From: Flavobacterium luminosum
Lineage (GTDB): Bacteria > Bacteroidota > Bacteroidia > Flavobacteriales > Flavobacteriaceae
Direction: 5' to 3'
Length of the DNA: 64,000 nt
NCBI RefSeq assembly: GCF_023635005.1
Contig: NZ_JAMLJM010000001.1
Location: 186,001-250,000 of the forward strand
Below the pieces are notes generated by a model. The model was not told where the DNA came from and searched no databases. It saw only the letters and a program-made list of their open reading frames with translations. Each line of letters starts with the position of its first letter. Within the stretch, counting starts at the first letter, position 1. Both the position numbers and the translations under genes were made by a program. Below are positions 1 to 7,623 of this stretch, piece by piece.

Positions 1-218
1 CCCAATATGGCCCCAGCAAATACCATCGTTTGTCTTTCAGATTATTACCGGAACAATTGAGTTTTGATTTTTAAGTAAAGAGTGTTTCAAGAATACGGGG
101 TGTGTTCCCTAAAAACCTCAACTATACTATACGATAAATATGGGATAGGTATGGGATAGGTATGGGATAGGCATGGATATGCCCCGTCCTATAATAACTT
201 TACCAGTCATTAAAAAAA
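1..218. other. Window start, no assignable gene
   Basis: No complete gene is visible here. A minus-strand ATG at position 26 opens a frame running off the window edge (reads Met-Val-Phe-Ala-Gly-Ala-Ile-Leu), which could be the 5' end of a membrane protein gene, but nine codons are too few to call. Bases 139-171 hold an 11-base tandem repeat listed separately. Confidence 0.4.
139..171. repeat. 11-bp tandem repeat, three perfect copies
   Basis: The unit TATGGGATAGG occurs three times head to tail without mismatch, followed by a partial copy. Because 11 is not a multiple of three and no gene covers it, this is a non-coding minisatellite downstream of lipB. Confidence 0.85.
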
Positions 219-917
219 TCAAGCCTTAATCATTTCTGCTTCGAAAAGATTTTGAAAATGTTTTAGAATTTTTTCTTTTACTTCCGCCTCATCCACTTCA
301 TGTCCTAACTCTACCTGCATTGAGGTCACTGCTTTGCCTTTGATCCCGCAAGGAATAATATTATCAAAATAGCCCAGGTTCGCATTCACATTTAACGCAA
401 AACCATGCATCGTAACCCAACGCGAAGCTCTTACGCCCATAGCGCATATTTTTCGGGCAAAAGGGGTTCCTACTCCCAACCAGACACCTGTTTCTCCTTC
501 ACTTCTTTCCGATTGTAAACCGTAATCCGACAGCGTCAGAATGATCGCTTCCTCTAACAAACGCAAGTATTTATGTATATCTGTAAAAAAATTCTCCAGA
601 TCCAGAATAGGATATCCAACGATTTGTCCCGGGCCATGATAGGTAATATCTCCTCCCCGATTGATTTTATAAAAAGTAGCTCCTTTTTCTTCCAATTGTT
701 TTTCAGACAGCAACAAATTACTAATATCGCCACTTTTCCCTAAAGTATACACATGAGGATGTTCTACAAAAAGAAAATAATTAGCCGTTTCTATTTCAGG
801 ATTTTCTTTTTTTTGCATTTTCTGATTTACAATGTCCGCAAAAAGCGATTCCTGAAAATCCCAAGTCTCTTTGTAATCTCTGGTACCCAAATCTTTGAGT
901 TGGATTTTTCTATTCAT
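219..917 (-). CDS. lipB: Lipoyl(octanoyl) transferase LipB
   Basis: LipB moves an octanoyl group from octanoyl-ACP to the lipoyl domains of 2-oxoacid dehydrogenases and the glycine cleavage H protein, the first step of endogenous lipoate synthesis in the cytoplasm. The 232-residue length fits the family. The signature RGGDITYHGPGQ lies at residues 87-98. Lys156 (in RKICAMGVR) and Cys190 (in IIPCGIKG) match the family's catalytic Lys/Cys pair. It starts 6 bases after the stop of the lipoprotein gene upstream, so the two are probably cotranscribed. Nothing unusual is seen. Confidence 0.96.
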   Translation of the reverse strand: MNRKIQLKDLGTRDYKETWDFQESLFADIVNQKMQKKENPEIETANYFLFVEHPHVYTLGKSGDISNLLLSEKQLEEKGATFYKINRGGDITYHGPGQIVGYPILDLENFFTDIHKYLRLLEEAIILTLSDYGLQSERSEGETGVWLGVGTPFARKICAMGVRASRWVTMHGFALNVNANLGYFDNIIPCGIKGKAVTSMQVELGHEVDEAEVKEKILKHFQNLFEAEMIKA

Positions 918-923
918 TTTAAA

Positions 924-1667
924 TTATTTTACAAACTCAATTTCTAAGTTTAATTTTTCTGGCTCTCTTCTGTATTCATTGAAAGAATATTCTAAAGTGA
1001 TGGTTTTTCTATCTTCCGAAAATAAAGCGGTGGGATTATTCACTTTTTTTACCGCCTTTGGGAAATGATATTTAACAATGTATTTGGACGATTCAAAGAT
1101 CATCTGATAGGAATTTAACGAATCATTTTTTAAGTCTTTTTGTTGTGATTGATTTGCCACTGCCTTTCTGGTAAACTTCTTGCCATTGTATGTATAATTC
1201 ATGGTGGCCCCGTTATTTCCGAAAATTCCGATATCCGACATTGGCCCTATGGACTGCGTTTTTTTATCCAACGCATTCAACTCCTTTATATTATTGGTCA
1301 TTTCCTGCAATTCGGCAACGGATGAAAAAGGCGAAAAGAGAGAGAACAAAAATTCTTTTGAGTCTTCCTTCATCTTCAGGTGCATTTTAAAATTCTCCAA
1401 TTTTTTCAAACGCTCTTGTTCTTTCAATGAGAGCTTGGTGATACTGTCTTTTTTTTCTTCGAGAATTTTCTTAAAAGAAAAAACAGAATCTATGGATTTT
1501 CCCATGCTGCCCGAAACCGAATCTTTAGGCATCATAGCCATAAAAGCAGAACCATCCATTTGCAAAATATATTTTCCCGACCCATCTGGGTTAATCATAA
1601 TTTCTTCCGTGAAAGTACAACTTGTTATACCTAAGGTTAAAACAAGTAAAAAAAGGATTTTTTTCAT
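924..1667 (-). CDS. Putative lipoprotein, unknown function
   Basis: I do not recognise a named family. The 247-residue product starts with a type II signal peptide ending in a lipobox (ITSC, Cys17), so it is probably a membrane-anchored lipoprotein. The early mature part (EEIMINPDGSGKY) and the rest look like a beta-rich domain interrupted by a charged, Lys/Glu-rich helical stretch around residues 85-115. It lies directly upstream of lipB, though a functional link to lipoate is not evident. A TAnnTTTG promoter box lies about 17 bases upstream. Confidence 0.8.
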   Translation of the reverse strand: MKKILFLLVLTLGITSCTFTEEIMINPDGSGKYILQMDGSAFMAMMPKDSVSGSMGKSIDSVFSFKKILEEKKDSITKLSLKEQERLKKLENFKMHLKMKEDSKEFLFSLFSPFSSVAELQEMTNNIKELNALDKKTQSIGPMSDIGIFGNNGATMNYTYNGKKFTRKAVANQSQQKDLKNDSLNSYQMIFESSKYIVKYHFPKAVKKVNNPTALFSEDRKTITLEYSFNEYRREPEKLNLEIEFVK

Positions 1668-1683
1668 ACCATCATAATTTTGT

Positions 1684-1691
1684 CAAATATA
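1684..1691 (-). promoter_or_regulatory. Promoter -7 box of the lipoprotein-lipB unit
   Basis: TATATTTG on the minus strand fits the Bacteroidetes -7 consensus TAnnTTTG and ends 16 bases before the lipoprotein start codon. No convincing -33 TTG was found at the usual spacing. Confidence 0.5.
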
Positions 1692-1708
1692 CGAATAGTT
1701 TGCCAATT

Positions 1709-1774
1709 AGCCCCGATAGAGCCGATAGCTTGCAAAGCTATGAGCAACTAAAGGCGAAAGCGGGAATAGGCTCC
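1709..1774 (+). ncRNA. Structured element A, possible flavo-1-like RNA
   Basis: The element opens with AGCCCCGAT and closes with AGCGGGAA and GGCTCC. AGCC can pair with GGCT and CCG with CGG, enclosing a perfect 7-bp hairpin (ATAGCTT, loop GCA, AAGCTAT). The same conserved blocks, including GCAAC before AGCGGGAA, occur in the element at 8936-9036 with a quite different internal hairpin sequence. That is what a structured, dispersed RNA or repeat family looks like. I recall similar elements in Flavobacterium genomes, and assignment to the flavo-1 RNA motif is a guess. The strand is chosen because the conserved order reads on plus. Confidence 0.5.
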
Positions 1775-1820
1775 ACTGATTTTCTATGACAAATCGCTCC
1801 TGAATCGTTAAAAATCAGAC

Positions 1821-1851
1821 TTGAAACTTGAACTAAAATGCCTTATCTTTG
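1821..1851 (+). promoter_or_regulatory. lysS promoter
   Basis: TTG at 1821-1823 and TATCTTTG at 1844-1851 are separated by 20 bases, a good match to the Bacteroidetes vegetative promoter. The box ends 21 bases before the lysS ATG. Confidence 0.75.
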
Positions 1852-1872
1852 CAGGCTTAAAAAATTATTGTT

Positions 1873-3561
1873 ATGCAACTTTCGGAACAAGAAATTATCA
1901 GAAGAGACAAACTGAACGCATTACGCGAACTGGGCATCAACCCTTATCCTGCCAACTTATACCCTGTAGATCACACTTCGAAACAGGTGAAAGACAATTT
2001 TGAAGAAGGCAAAAAGGTGGTTGTCGCCGGACGTATTATGAGTATGCGTGATCAGGGGAAAGCTTGTTTCGCAGAATTGCAAGACAGTGAAGGAAGAATT
2101 CAGCTGTATTTAAACCGAGATGTAATTTGTCCTGGAGAAGACAAAACGCTATACAACCAAGTTTTTAGAAAATTGACCGACTTGGGAGATTTTATTGGTG
2201 TAGAAGGTGAATTGTTTACTACTCAAGTAGGAGCAAAATGTATTCGTGTGACTACTTTTTCTTTTTTAAGTAAAACTTTACGACCATTACCTCTTCCTAA
2301 AACCGATGACGAAGGAAATGTTTTTGATGCTTTCGTGGATCCAGAATTACGTTATCGTATGCGTTATGTGGATTTGGTGGTGAATCCGCAGGTGAAAGAG
2401 GTTTTTTATAAAAGAACAAAATTATTCAATGCCATGAGAACCTTCTTTAACGAAGCGGGTTATATGGAAGTTGAAACACCAATTTTGCAATCTATTCCAG
2501 GAGGAGCCTCTGCGCGTCCTTTCGTTACGCATCACAACGCCTTGGACATTCCATTGTATATGAGAATTGCCAACGAATTGTATCTGAAAAGATTAATCGT
2601 GGGTGGTTTTGATGGAGTCTATGAATTTTCGAAAAACTTCCGTAACGAAGGAATGGACAGAACCCATAACCCTGAGTTTACGGCCATGGAAATCTATGTA
2701 GCTTATAAAGACTACAACTGGATGATGGAGTTTACCGAAAACTTGTTAGAATATTGTGCTTTACAGGTAAACGGTACCACCGAAGCTACGTTTGGAGAAC
2801 ACAACGTAAACTTTAAAGCCCCTTATGCTCGTATCACGATGACCGATGCGATTAAACAATTTACCGGTTTCGATATTTCCGGTAAAACTGAAGCCGAATT
2901 GTTTGAAGCAGCCAAAGGGATGGGAATTGAAGTCGATGAAACCATGGGTAAAGGAAAACTGATTGACGAAATTTTCGGAGCAAAATGCGAAGGAAACTTT
3001 ATTCAGCCTACTTTCATTACAGATTATCCCAAAGAAATGTCGCCCCTTTGCAAATCGCACCGAGACAACCCTGATTTGACCGAACGTTTTGAATTGATGG
3101 TTTGTGGGAAAGAAATTGCCAATGCGTATTCCGAATTGAACGATCCTATTGATCAACGCGAACGTTTTGAAGCACAGATGGCGCTGTCGGAAAGAGGCGA
3201 TGACGAGGCGATGTTTATTGATCAGGATTTCTTAAGAGCTTTGGAATACGGTATGCCGCCTACTTCCGGTTTAGGAATCGGCATGGACCGTTTAATTATG
3301 TTCCTGACCAATAATGCTTCCATCCAGGAAGTTTTATTCTTCCCTCAGATGCGTCCCGAGAAAAAAGGCCCTGAATTGAGTGAAGACGAAAAACTAATCA
3401 TCAATTTACTGAAAGTCGAAAACCATCAACCACTAGGCAGTTTGAAAGAAAAAACCGGATTGAGTGGCAAAAAATGGGATGCTGCCATGAAAGGTTTGGC
3501 AAAACATGGTTTGACAAAAGTTGTTGTAGACGGCGATCAAAAAACAGTCGTTTTAAGTTAA
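1873..3561 (+). CDS. lysS: Lysine--tRNA ligase (class II)
   Basis: Charges tRNA-Lys with lysine using ATP in the cytoplasm. An N-terminal OB-fold anticodon-binding domain (about residues 1-160) precedes the class II core, with motif 2 around residue 257 (FRNEGMDRTHNPEF) and motif 3 near 470 (GLGIGMDRL). At 562 residues it is about 60 longer than the E. coli enzyme. The extra C-terminal segment from about residue 497 looks like a small helical or winged-helix domain (EKLIINLL...TGLSGKKWDAAMKGLAKHGL), a form I associate with Bacteroidetes LysS. The start follows a clear promoter. It is monocistronic, ending at a strong hairpin terminator. Confidence 0.97.
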   Translation: MQLSEQEIIRRDKLNALRELGINPYPANLYPVDHTSKQVKDNFEEGKKVVVAGRIMSMRDQGKACFAELQDSEGRIQLYLNRDVICPGEDKTLYNQVFRKLTDLGDFIGVEGELFTTQVGAKCIRVTTFSFLSKTLRPLPLPKTDDEGNVFDAFVDPELRYRMRYVDLVVNPQVKEVFYKRTKLFNAMRTFFNEAGYMEVETPILQSIPGGASARPFVTHHNALDIPLYMRIANELYLKRLIVGGFDGVYEFSKNFRNEGMDRTHNPEFTAMEIYVAYKDYNWMMEFTENLLEYCALQVNGTTEATFGEHNVNFKAPYARITMTDAIKQFTGFDISGKTEAELFEAAKGMGIEVDETMGKGKLIDEIFGAKCEGNFIQPTFITDYPKEMSPLCKSHRDNPDLTERFELMVCGKEIANAYSELNDPIDQRERFEAQMALSERGDDEAMFIDQDFLRALEYGMPPTSGLGIGMDRLIMFLTNNASIQEVLFFPQMRPEKKGPELSEDEKLIINLLKVENHQPLGSLKEKTGLSGKKWDAAMKGLAKHGLTKVVVDGDQKTVVLS

Positions 3562-3596
3562 TTGGAACTATTTTCAGAAATAAAAATTAAACTTAT

Positions 3597-3632
3597 AAAA
3601 AACGGAACTCTTATTAGAGTTCCGTTTTTTTA
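3597..3632. terminator. Bidirectional terminator between lysS and the TonB receptor gene
   Basis: A perfect 10-bp stem (AACGGAACTC / GAGTTCCGTT) with a six-base loop is flanked by A and T runs on both sides, so it can serve both convergent genes. Confidence 0.9.
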
Positions 3633-5627
3633 TAGCTCAAAGGTCCAATGTATAAAAACATTTCTCCCTTTCCGAGGTATATTCTTCCAATCGGAATAAG
3701 TCGTATAATAAGCGTCTAAAATATTTTCAATCCCTGTTTTCAACATCATTTGATTTTTTAACACCGAAAACCGATAGCCTATCGTAGCATTTAAAATAGC
3801 ATAATCCGCCGTTTTGTCTTCTCCAAAGAAAGGGTTGTAATTGTTTTGCACCCCATTCCCTTGTACTTCTATCTCGGCGTTGAATTGTTTTTGAGCGTAT
3901 TGCAGCGAAAAATTATAACTCAACGGTCGTATCAGTGGTAATTTTTCTCCTTTACTCCCTTCCCCAAAACTATAACCTAGATGAGCCTTTCCAAGAATGT
4001 ATTTCCCCCATCTGATTTCTGTACTCCAATCGGCAGAAAATTGTTTAGCCTGTTTCAAAGCCGTATATACTTTAACTCCATTGGCCCCAATTGTCATGGG
4101 AACTAAAGTCTTGTGAGGTATTCCTATGATGTAATCATAAATATGAAAGTAGGCCGCCGATAATTTACTCTTGATTCCTTTTGTTTTGAATGTCAGAAAC
4201 GCATTCCCTTCCAGCGCTTTTTCATTTTTTAAATTAGGATTACCAATATAATCAAATCCGTCAAAACTATTAAAAAGATAAAATCCGTACCCTTCTGAAA
4301 CGGAAGGCGCCCGGTCTCCATACCCCAAGCCTACGCCCCATTCCAGCTTATTTTTCTCTTGTTGGTAATTCACTGAAGTGCTTACCAATAGTCTTGCCTT
4401 GGTTTTACTTACATCAGGATAAAAAATCTGAAGCGTTTCTCTGCCCAGATTATCTCTAAAGGTATTGTTATGACTGGCCAAGCCCAAAGAAAACTTCAAA
4501 CTCTGATGATCCTCCAGCCACCAGCGGTCTTCTGCAAATACACCGGTATAGAAAGTTCCTATATTGGGCCACGTATACATATACATTTCCGATTCGTTGG
4601 GATCCTTAGGATACATAGTCATTTCGGCCAAGGCTGAATTGTAAAAAGAATTCAGATTTAATTGAAGATCGTGTTCCTTCACTGTGCCCGAGAGAATCGA
4701 ATACATCCCGAATGTTTTACTCCATCCCGGCATATCCATATGAATGGGTACGTCGGGACGCGTAGTATCATCCATCTTGTGCGTGATGCTATTAAAATAC
4801 ATCTTGGTTTCCCATTGCTTTACTGATGATCCTAACGGCTGCACTTCATATCTTAACGACGTAATAATGGCTTCTGCCAAAGAAACATCCATCGGTAAAG
4901 CCGGATAACCCACATCCACAGCCTTATCATAGATTACGGAGCCTTCCAACACTTTGTTCTTTGCGATTTTAACTCCGGTAGTGAGTGAAAGATTCCATTT
5001 TGTAAAAGGCGAATACAGTACTTCCTTATGGTTACCCGCTTTATAATTTTCTGCGTCCCGATACATAAAATTTGAACCCACATACAATGTACTATCGGAA
5101 AAATTCAGCTTTCCTCCGATGATTTTTTGAGAATTATTAGATTCGAAACCGGATTGAAGACTTCCTTTCCAACCTCCTTGGTCAAAATTACTCTTTGTCC
5201 GTTTCAGATCGACCGATCCTCCAATCGTATTTCCAAAATGCGCACCTTCCTGGCCGGAATGTATGGTTGCCTCCGACAAATTCGAAATCTCCACATACGA
5301 AGTCATCGGATCCATCTTATCGGTGCAAGCTCCAAAAATCCGCATTCCATCAATGGTGAGTACTGTTCGTTCCGTAGCCATAGAATTCAGCATCGGTTCC
5401 CAGGCATACGCGCCTCGTTTTATCATGCCTACTTTATGTGATTTTTGCAGATATTCTTCTACAGTAGCTAATGGTTTTTCCTGTTTGTCTGCCGGATGGT
5501 TATTTTTCCCAATCACTATCACTTCTTTTAACTCTTTTGTTTTAAGTGAATCCACTATGGGCGATTGACTCCATAGCATTGAAATCGAAAAAAACAACAA
5601 TCCCCAAACGATTGTATTTTTTTTCAT
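3630..5627 (-). CDS. TonB-dependent outer-membrane receptor, OprC-like (probable copper)
   Basis: A 665-residue outer-membrane beta-barrel receptor energised by TonB. It has a signal peptide (about 1-20), a plug domain (about residues 50-145; TIDGMRIFGAC, then GNTIGGSVDL), then a barrel ending in an aromatic-rich strand with terminal Leu. Cys101-x3-Met105 in the plug and His283-x-Met285 in the barrel reproduce the CxxxM...HxM copper site described for Pseudomonas aeruginosa OprC. There is no N-terminal carboxypeptidase-like domain, so it is not a SusC-type receptor. It is last in a minus-strand unit, 52 bases after a lipoprotein gene with Met/His motifs, which supports copper. The exact substrate (Cu(I), Cu(II) or a chelate) is inference. 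Confidence 0.85.
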   Translation of the reverse strand: MKKNTIVWGLLFFSISMLWSQSPIVDSLKTKELKEVIVIGKNNHPADKQEKPLATVEEYLQKSHKVGMIKRGAYAWEPMLNSMATERTVLTIDGMRIFGACTDKMDPMTSYVEISNLSEATIHSGQEGAHFGNTIGGSVDLKRTKSNFDQGGWKGSLQSGFESNNSQKIIGGKLNFSDSTLYVGSNFMYRDAENYKAGNHKEVLYSPFTKWNLSLTTGVKIAKNKVLEGSVIYDKAVDVGYPALPMDVSLAEAIITSLRYEVQPLGSSVKQWETKMYFNSITHKMDDTTRPDVPIHMDMPGWSKTFGMYSILSGTVKEHDLQLNLNSFYNSALAEMTMYPKDPNESEMYMYTWPNIGTFYTGVFAEDRWWLEDHQSLKFSLGLASHNNTFRDNLGRETLQIFYPDVSKTKARLLVSTSVNYQQEKNKLEWGVGLGYGDRAPSVSEGYGFYLFNSFDGFDYIGNPNLKNEKALEGNAFLTFKTKGIKSKLSAAYFHIYDYIIGIPHKTLVPMTIGANGVKVYTALKQAKQFSADWSTEIRWGKYILGKAHLGYSFGEGSKGEKLPLIRPLSYNFSLQYAQKQFNAEIEVQGNGVQNNYNPFFGEDKTADYAILNATIGYRFSVLKNQMMLKTGIENILDAYYTTYSDWKNIPRKGRNVFIHWTFEL

Positions 5628-5679
5628 ATAAAAGGTAAAAAAAGGTCAAAACGAAGATTTTGACCTTTATAAAAACTAA

Positions 5680-6528
5680 TTAAAATTCTACTTCAAAGAA
5701 AATACTGCTTGATTCTACTGTATCGGTAATTTCTTCTCCTTTCACAACTGTTCCGGTAGTGTTCGCCAATTGGAGATTGATTTTCCAATATCCGGTCATG
5801 GTCAACGACAACTTTCCATCGTATAGTCCCCCTTGAACGGCTTGTACCGGATTAACATTATTTGGTGAACCATGATTTCCCATACTTGGCATTCTCGGAT
5901 CAATCTTAACGGTATAACCATCTACCACCGGAAATGTCATCATGTCCTGCATTTTAAAAACACCCACTTTCATCTCGTTTACGGCTACTTTGGGAGCGGT
6001 TGGCGCTACCAAAGCCATGATATATTTAACCCCATCGGTTCCTGTGAAAGTCGTTACTGTTCTTTTTGCAGCAGCCGGTACATTTATCACCGATGTTGCA
6101 GAATAGTCGCTTCCTTCAATAGCGTAATCTATTTTCAAATCCCAGTATTCTGTATCATTTTGAGGCATTTGAAAAACAATATACCCTTTGTAAAGCGTTT
6201 CGTTATTTCCCGGTTTGCTGATCGCCGATTTAGGACAAGAATGCGATTTCGTTGTCATGTGCATCACCGGCAACCAATTGGCCGTTGCATTTTTCACATA
6301 GTTGCCCTCTACCTTATTTTTAATTCGGAACATTACCTCATTATAGCCTTGTTCTAATCCTGCTTTGTTGGTATACAGTTCTATGGTATGAACATCGTTT
6401 GAAAATTCATTAATTTTAGTCAAACCCTCCAATTCGTTTATTTTTACCGAATCATCCGCATCATTACAAGAAACAATAGTTAGGCTTGCCACTAGTGCAG
6501 CAATTACATTTTTGAATATAAATTTCAT
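5680..6528 (-). CDS. Lipoprotein with two YtkA/FixH-like copper-type motifs
   Basis: A 282-residue exported lipoprotein (lipobox VSC, Cys21). Two beta-rich repeats each carry a Met/His cluster like those of the YtkA/FixH-like family: residues 87-99 (PVMHMTTKSHSCP) and 210-222 (DPRMPSMGNHGSP). A Met-rich stretch FKMQDMM lies at 191-197. These are plausible periplasm-side or surface copper ligands. It sits between a small Cys-containing protein gene and the OprC-like receptor gene, so it may bind copper near the receptor. The family assignment rests on the motifs alone. The protein could instead be a cargo or substrate-binding partner of another kind. Confidence 0.75.
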   Translation of the reverse strand: MKFIFKNVIAALVASLTIVSCNDADDSVKINELEGLTKINEFSNDVHTIELYTNKAGLEQGYNEVMFRIKNKVEGNYVKNATANWLPVMHMTTKSHSCPKSAISKPGNNETLYKGYIVFQMPQNDTEYWDLKIDYAIEGSDYSATSVINVPAAAKRTVTTFTGTDGVKYIMALVAPTAPKVAVNEMKVGVFKMQDMMTFPVVDGYTVKIDPRMPSMGNHGSPNNVNPVQAVQGGLYDGKLSLTMTGYWKINLQLANTTGTVVKGEEITDTVESSSIFFEVEF

Positions 6529-6555
6529 TTTATTTTATTAATTAAAGTTTATAAA

Positions 6556-6640
6556 AGATCCTCCGGAGCCCGTAAGTTCCAGATAAGATACATGAGTCTT
6601 TACTGCTCTAAGCAGAACAGAAGACCTAATTTTTGATTAC
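6556..6640 (-). promoter_or_regulatory. Hairpin-rich spacer inside the copper gene unit
   Basis: This spacer of just over 110 bases separates the first and second genes of the unit. On the minus strand CTGCT-TAG-AGCAG forms a hairpin that can be extended by GTCTT/AAGAC, followed by the GC-rich block GGGCTCCGGAGGATC before an AT-rich run. It could be an attenuator, a processing site or a second promoter region. No function can be assigned. Confidence 0.35.
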
Positions 6641-6641
6641 T

Positions 6642-7016
6642 TTAAACAATAAAAACAGGAGGATGAAAAACGGTATCACTATTTAAATAGCAATATAAAT
6701 TTGAATAGTGATTGAAGGTCGCGTTACGGTCTTGGAAATAAACCTGAGTCCAATTGAAATCATTTATTTCCTGAAAAAACAAAATTTCGAATACAGGAGT
6801 TGTATTTTTTTTATCCGATGACAATGGTTTTTCCTCTTCGGAAGCTTTTGCCAATTCTTTCATCAATTGACATTTACCGTTACATTCCAATTCGGGTTTT
6901 GCCTTGTTTTCACAAAGCACTTTTGAAATGTACTCATAATTCACCACGTAATCGACCACCGGCAAAACGGGCTTAGCTAAGAATAACAGGGCAATTATGG
7001 ATAAAAGGTATTTCAC
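6642..7016 (-). CDS. Small exported protein with Cys triad, copper-unit accessory
   Basis: A 124-residue protein with an N-terminal hydrophobic segment (about 4-20) that may be a signal anchor. Just after it come Cys35, Cys45 and Cys49 in the pattern CENKAKPELECNGKCQL, then a charged helix (residues 52-70) and a C-terminal part rich in His, Tyr and Phe. I do not know a formal family name. It is the first gene of a unit with a Met/His lipoprotein and an OprC-like receptor, so a role in copper sensing or handling is inferred from Cys content and position. A TAnnTTTG box lies a few bases upstream. Confidence 0.7.
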   Translation of the reverse strand: MKYLLSIIALLFLAKPVLPVVDYVVNYEYISKVLCENKAKPELECNGKCQLMKELAKASEEEKPLSSDKKNTTPVFEILFFQEINDFNWTQVYFQDRNATFNHYSNLYCYLNSDTVFHPPVFIV

Positions 7017-7020
7017 TTCA

Positions 7021-7028
7021 CAAAGGTA
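7021..7028 (-). promoter_or_regulatory. Promoter -7 box of the copper gene unit
   Basis: TACCTTTG on the minus strand ends 4 bases before the start codon, implying a leaderless or very short-leader mRNA. The best upstream TTTG is 25 bases away, slightly long. Confidence 0.5.
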
Positions 7029-7117
7029 AAAAACAAAATCTTGATATTCCTAACAAAAATCATATTAAACCTTTTCTTTTTTTTATAGTCATATCTGTAA
7101 ATTAAACTTTAAAAGAC

Positions 7118-7573
7118 ATGAAAACATTTCTCACCACCACTGTTCTTACTTTATTCTTTTCAATGCATGGTTTTTCTCAGGACGCGCCAAGAAAGCAACG
7201 CGCTGAGAGAGAACCTTTAAGCCTTGAGCAACGCAATCAGCTACAACTAAAAAAAATGACTCTGGAATTGGATTTAACCGCTTCCCAACAAAAAGAGATG
7301 GCGGCACTCCTTGCCGAAACCTCTGCCAAACGTGAGGCTAAAAAAGCGGAGAGACTTACACAACAGGATGCTAAAAAAGAACTTTCAGCCGATGAAAAGT
7401 TTGCATTGCGAAACAAAATGCTGGACGAACAAATTGCTTATAAAGCCAAAATGAAGAAAATCTTAACCGAGAAACAATTTGAAAAATGGGAAGCCTCTAC
7501 CCAAAAAAGACAACATGCAATGCGTAAGATGAAAAGAACGCATCCATCGAAAAACCAACCCCAAAGTGAATAA
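7118..7573 (+). CDS. Small exported Spy/CpxP-like protein (LTxxQ type)
   Basis: A 151-residue protein with a signal peptide (about 1-20, ending FSQD) and a mature part that is nearly all charged helix. It contains LTASQQKEM (about residue 53), which resembles the LTxxQ motif of periplasmic Spy/CpxP-type proteins, and a second similar segment ILTEKQFEKWE near residue 118. Spy-like proteins chaperone or sense misfolded envelope proteins, sometimes under copper stress. That is suggestive beside the divergent copper unit but not proven. It is followed by a strong terminator. Confidence 0.7.
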   Translation: MKTFLTTTVLTLFFSMHGFSQDAPRKQRAEREPLSLEQRNQLQLKKMTLELDLTASQQKEMAALLAETSAKREAKKAERLTQQDAKKELSADEKFALRNKMLDEQIAYKAKMKKILTEKQFEKWEASTQKRQHAMRKMKRTHPSKNQPQSE

Positions 7574-7590
7574 TCGATTGGGGATTTTAC

Positions 7591-7620
7591 AAAAAAACTC
7601 CGCCGAAGCGGAGTTTTTTA
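7591..7620. terminator. Bidirectional terminator
   Basis: ACTCCGC-CGAA-GCGGAGT is a perfect 7-bp stem with A and T runs on either side, between the convergent Spy-like gene and hemL. Confidence 0.9.
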
Positions 7621-7623
7621 TTC

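Noticed and set aside
1..26. Partial minus-strand gene at the window edge
   Set aside because: Only nine codons are visible after a possible ATG, too little to support a gene call.
1201..1677. 158-codon plus-strand frame
   Set aside because: Fully antisense to a convincing lipoprotein gene. Its composition looks like a reverse-strand shadow.
2761..3156. 131-codon minus-strand frame
   Set aside because: Lies entirely within lysS on the opposite strand and has no domain features.
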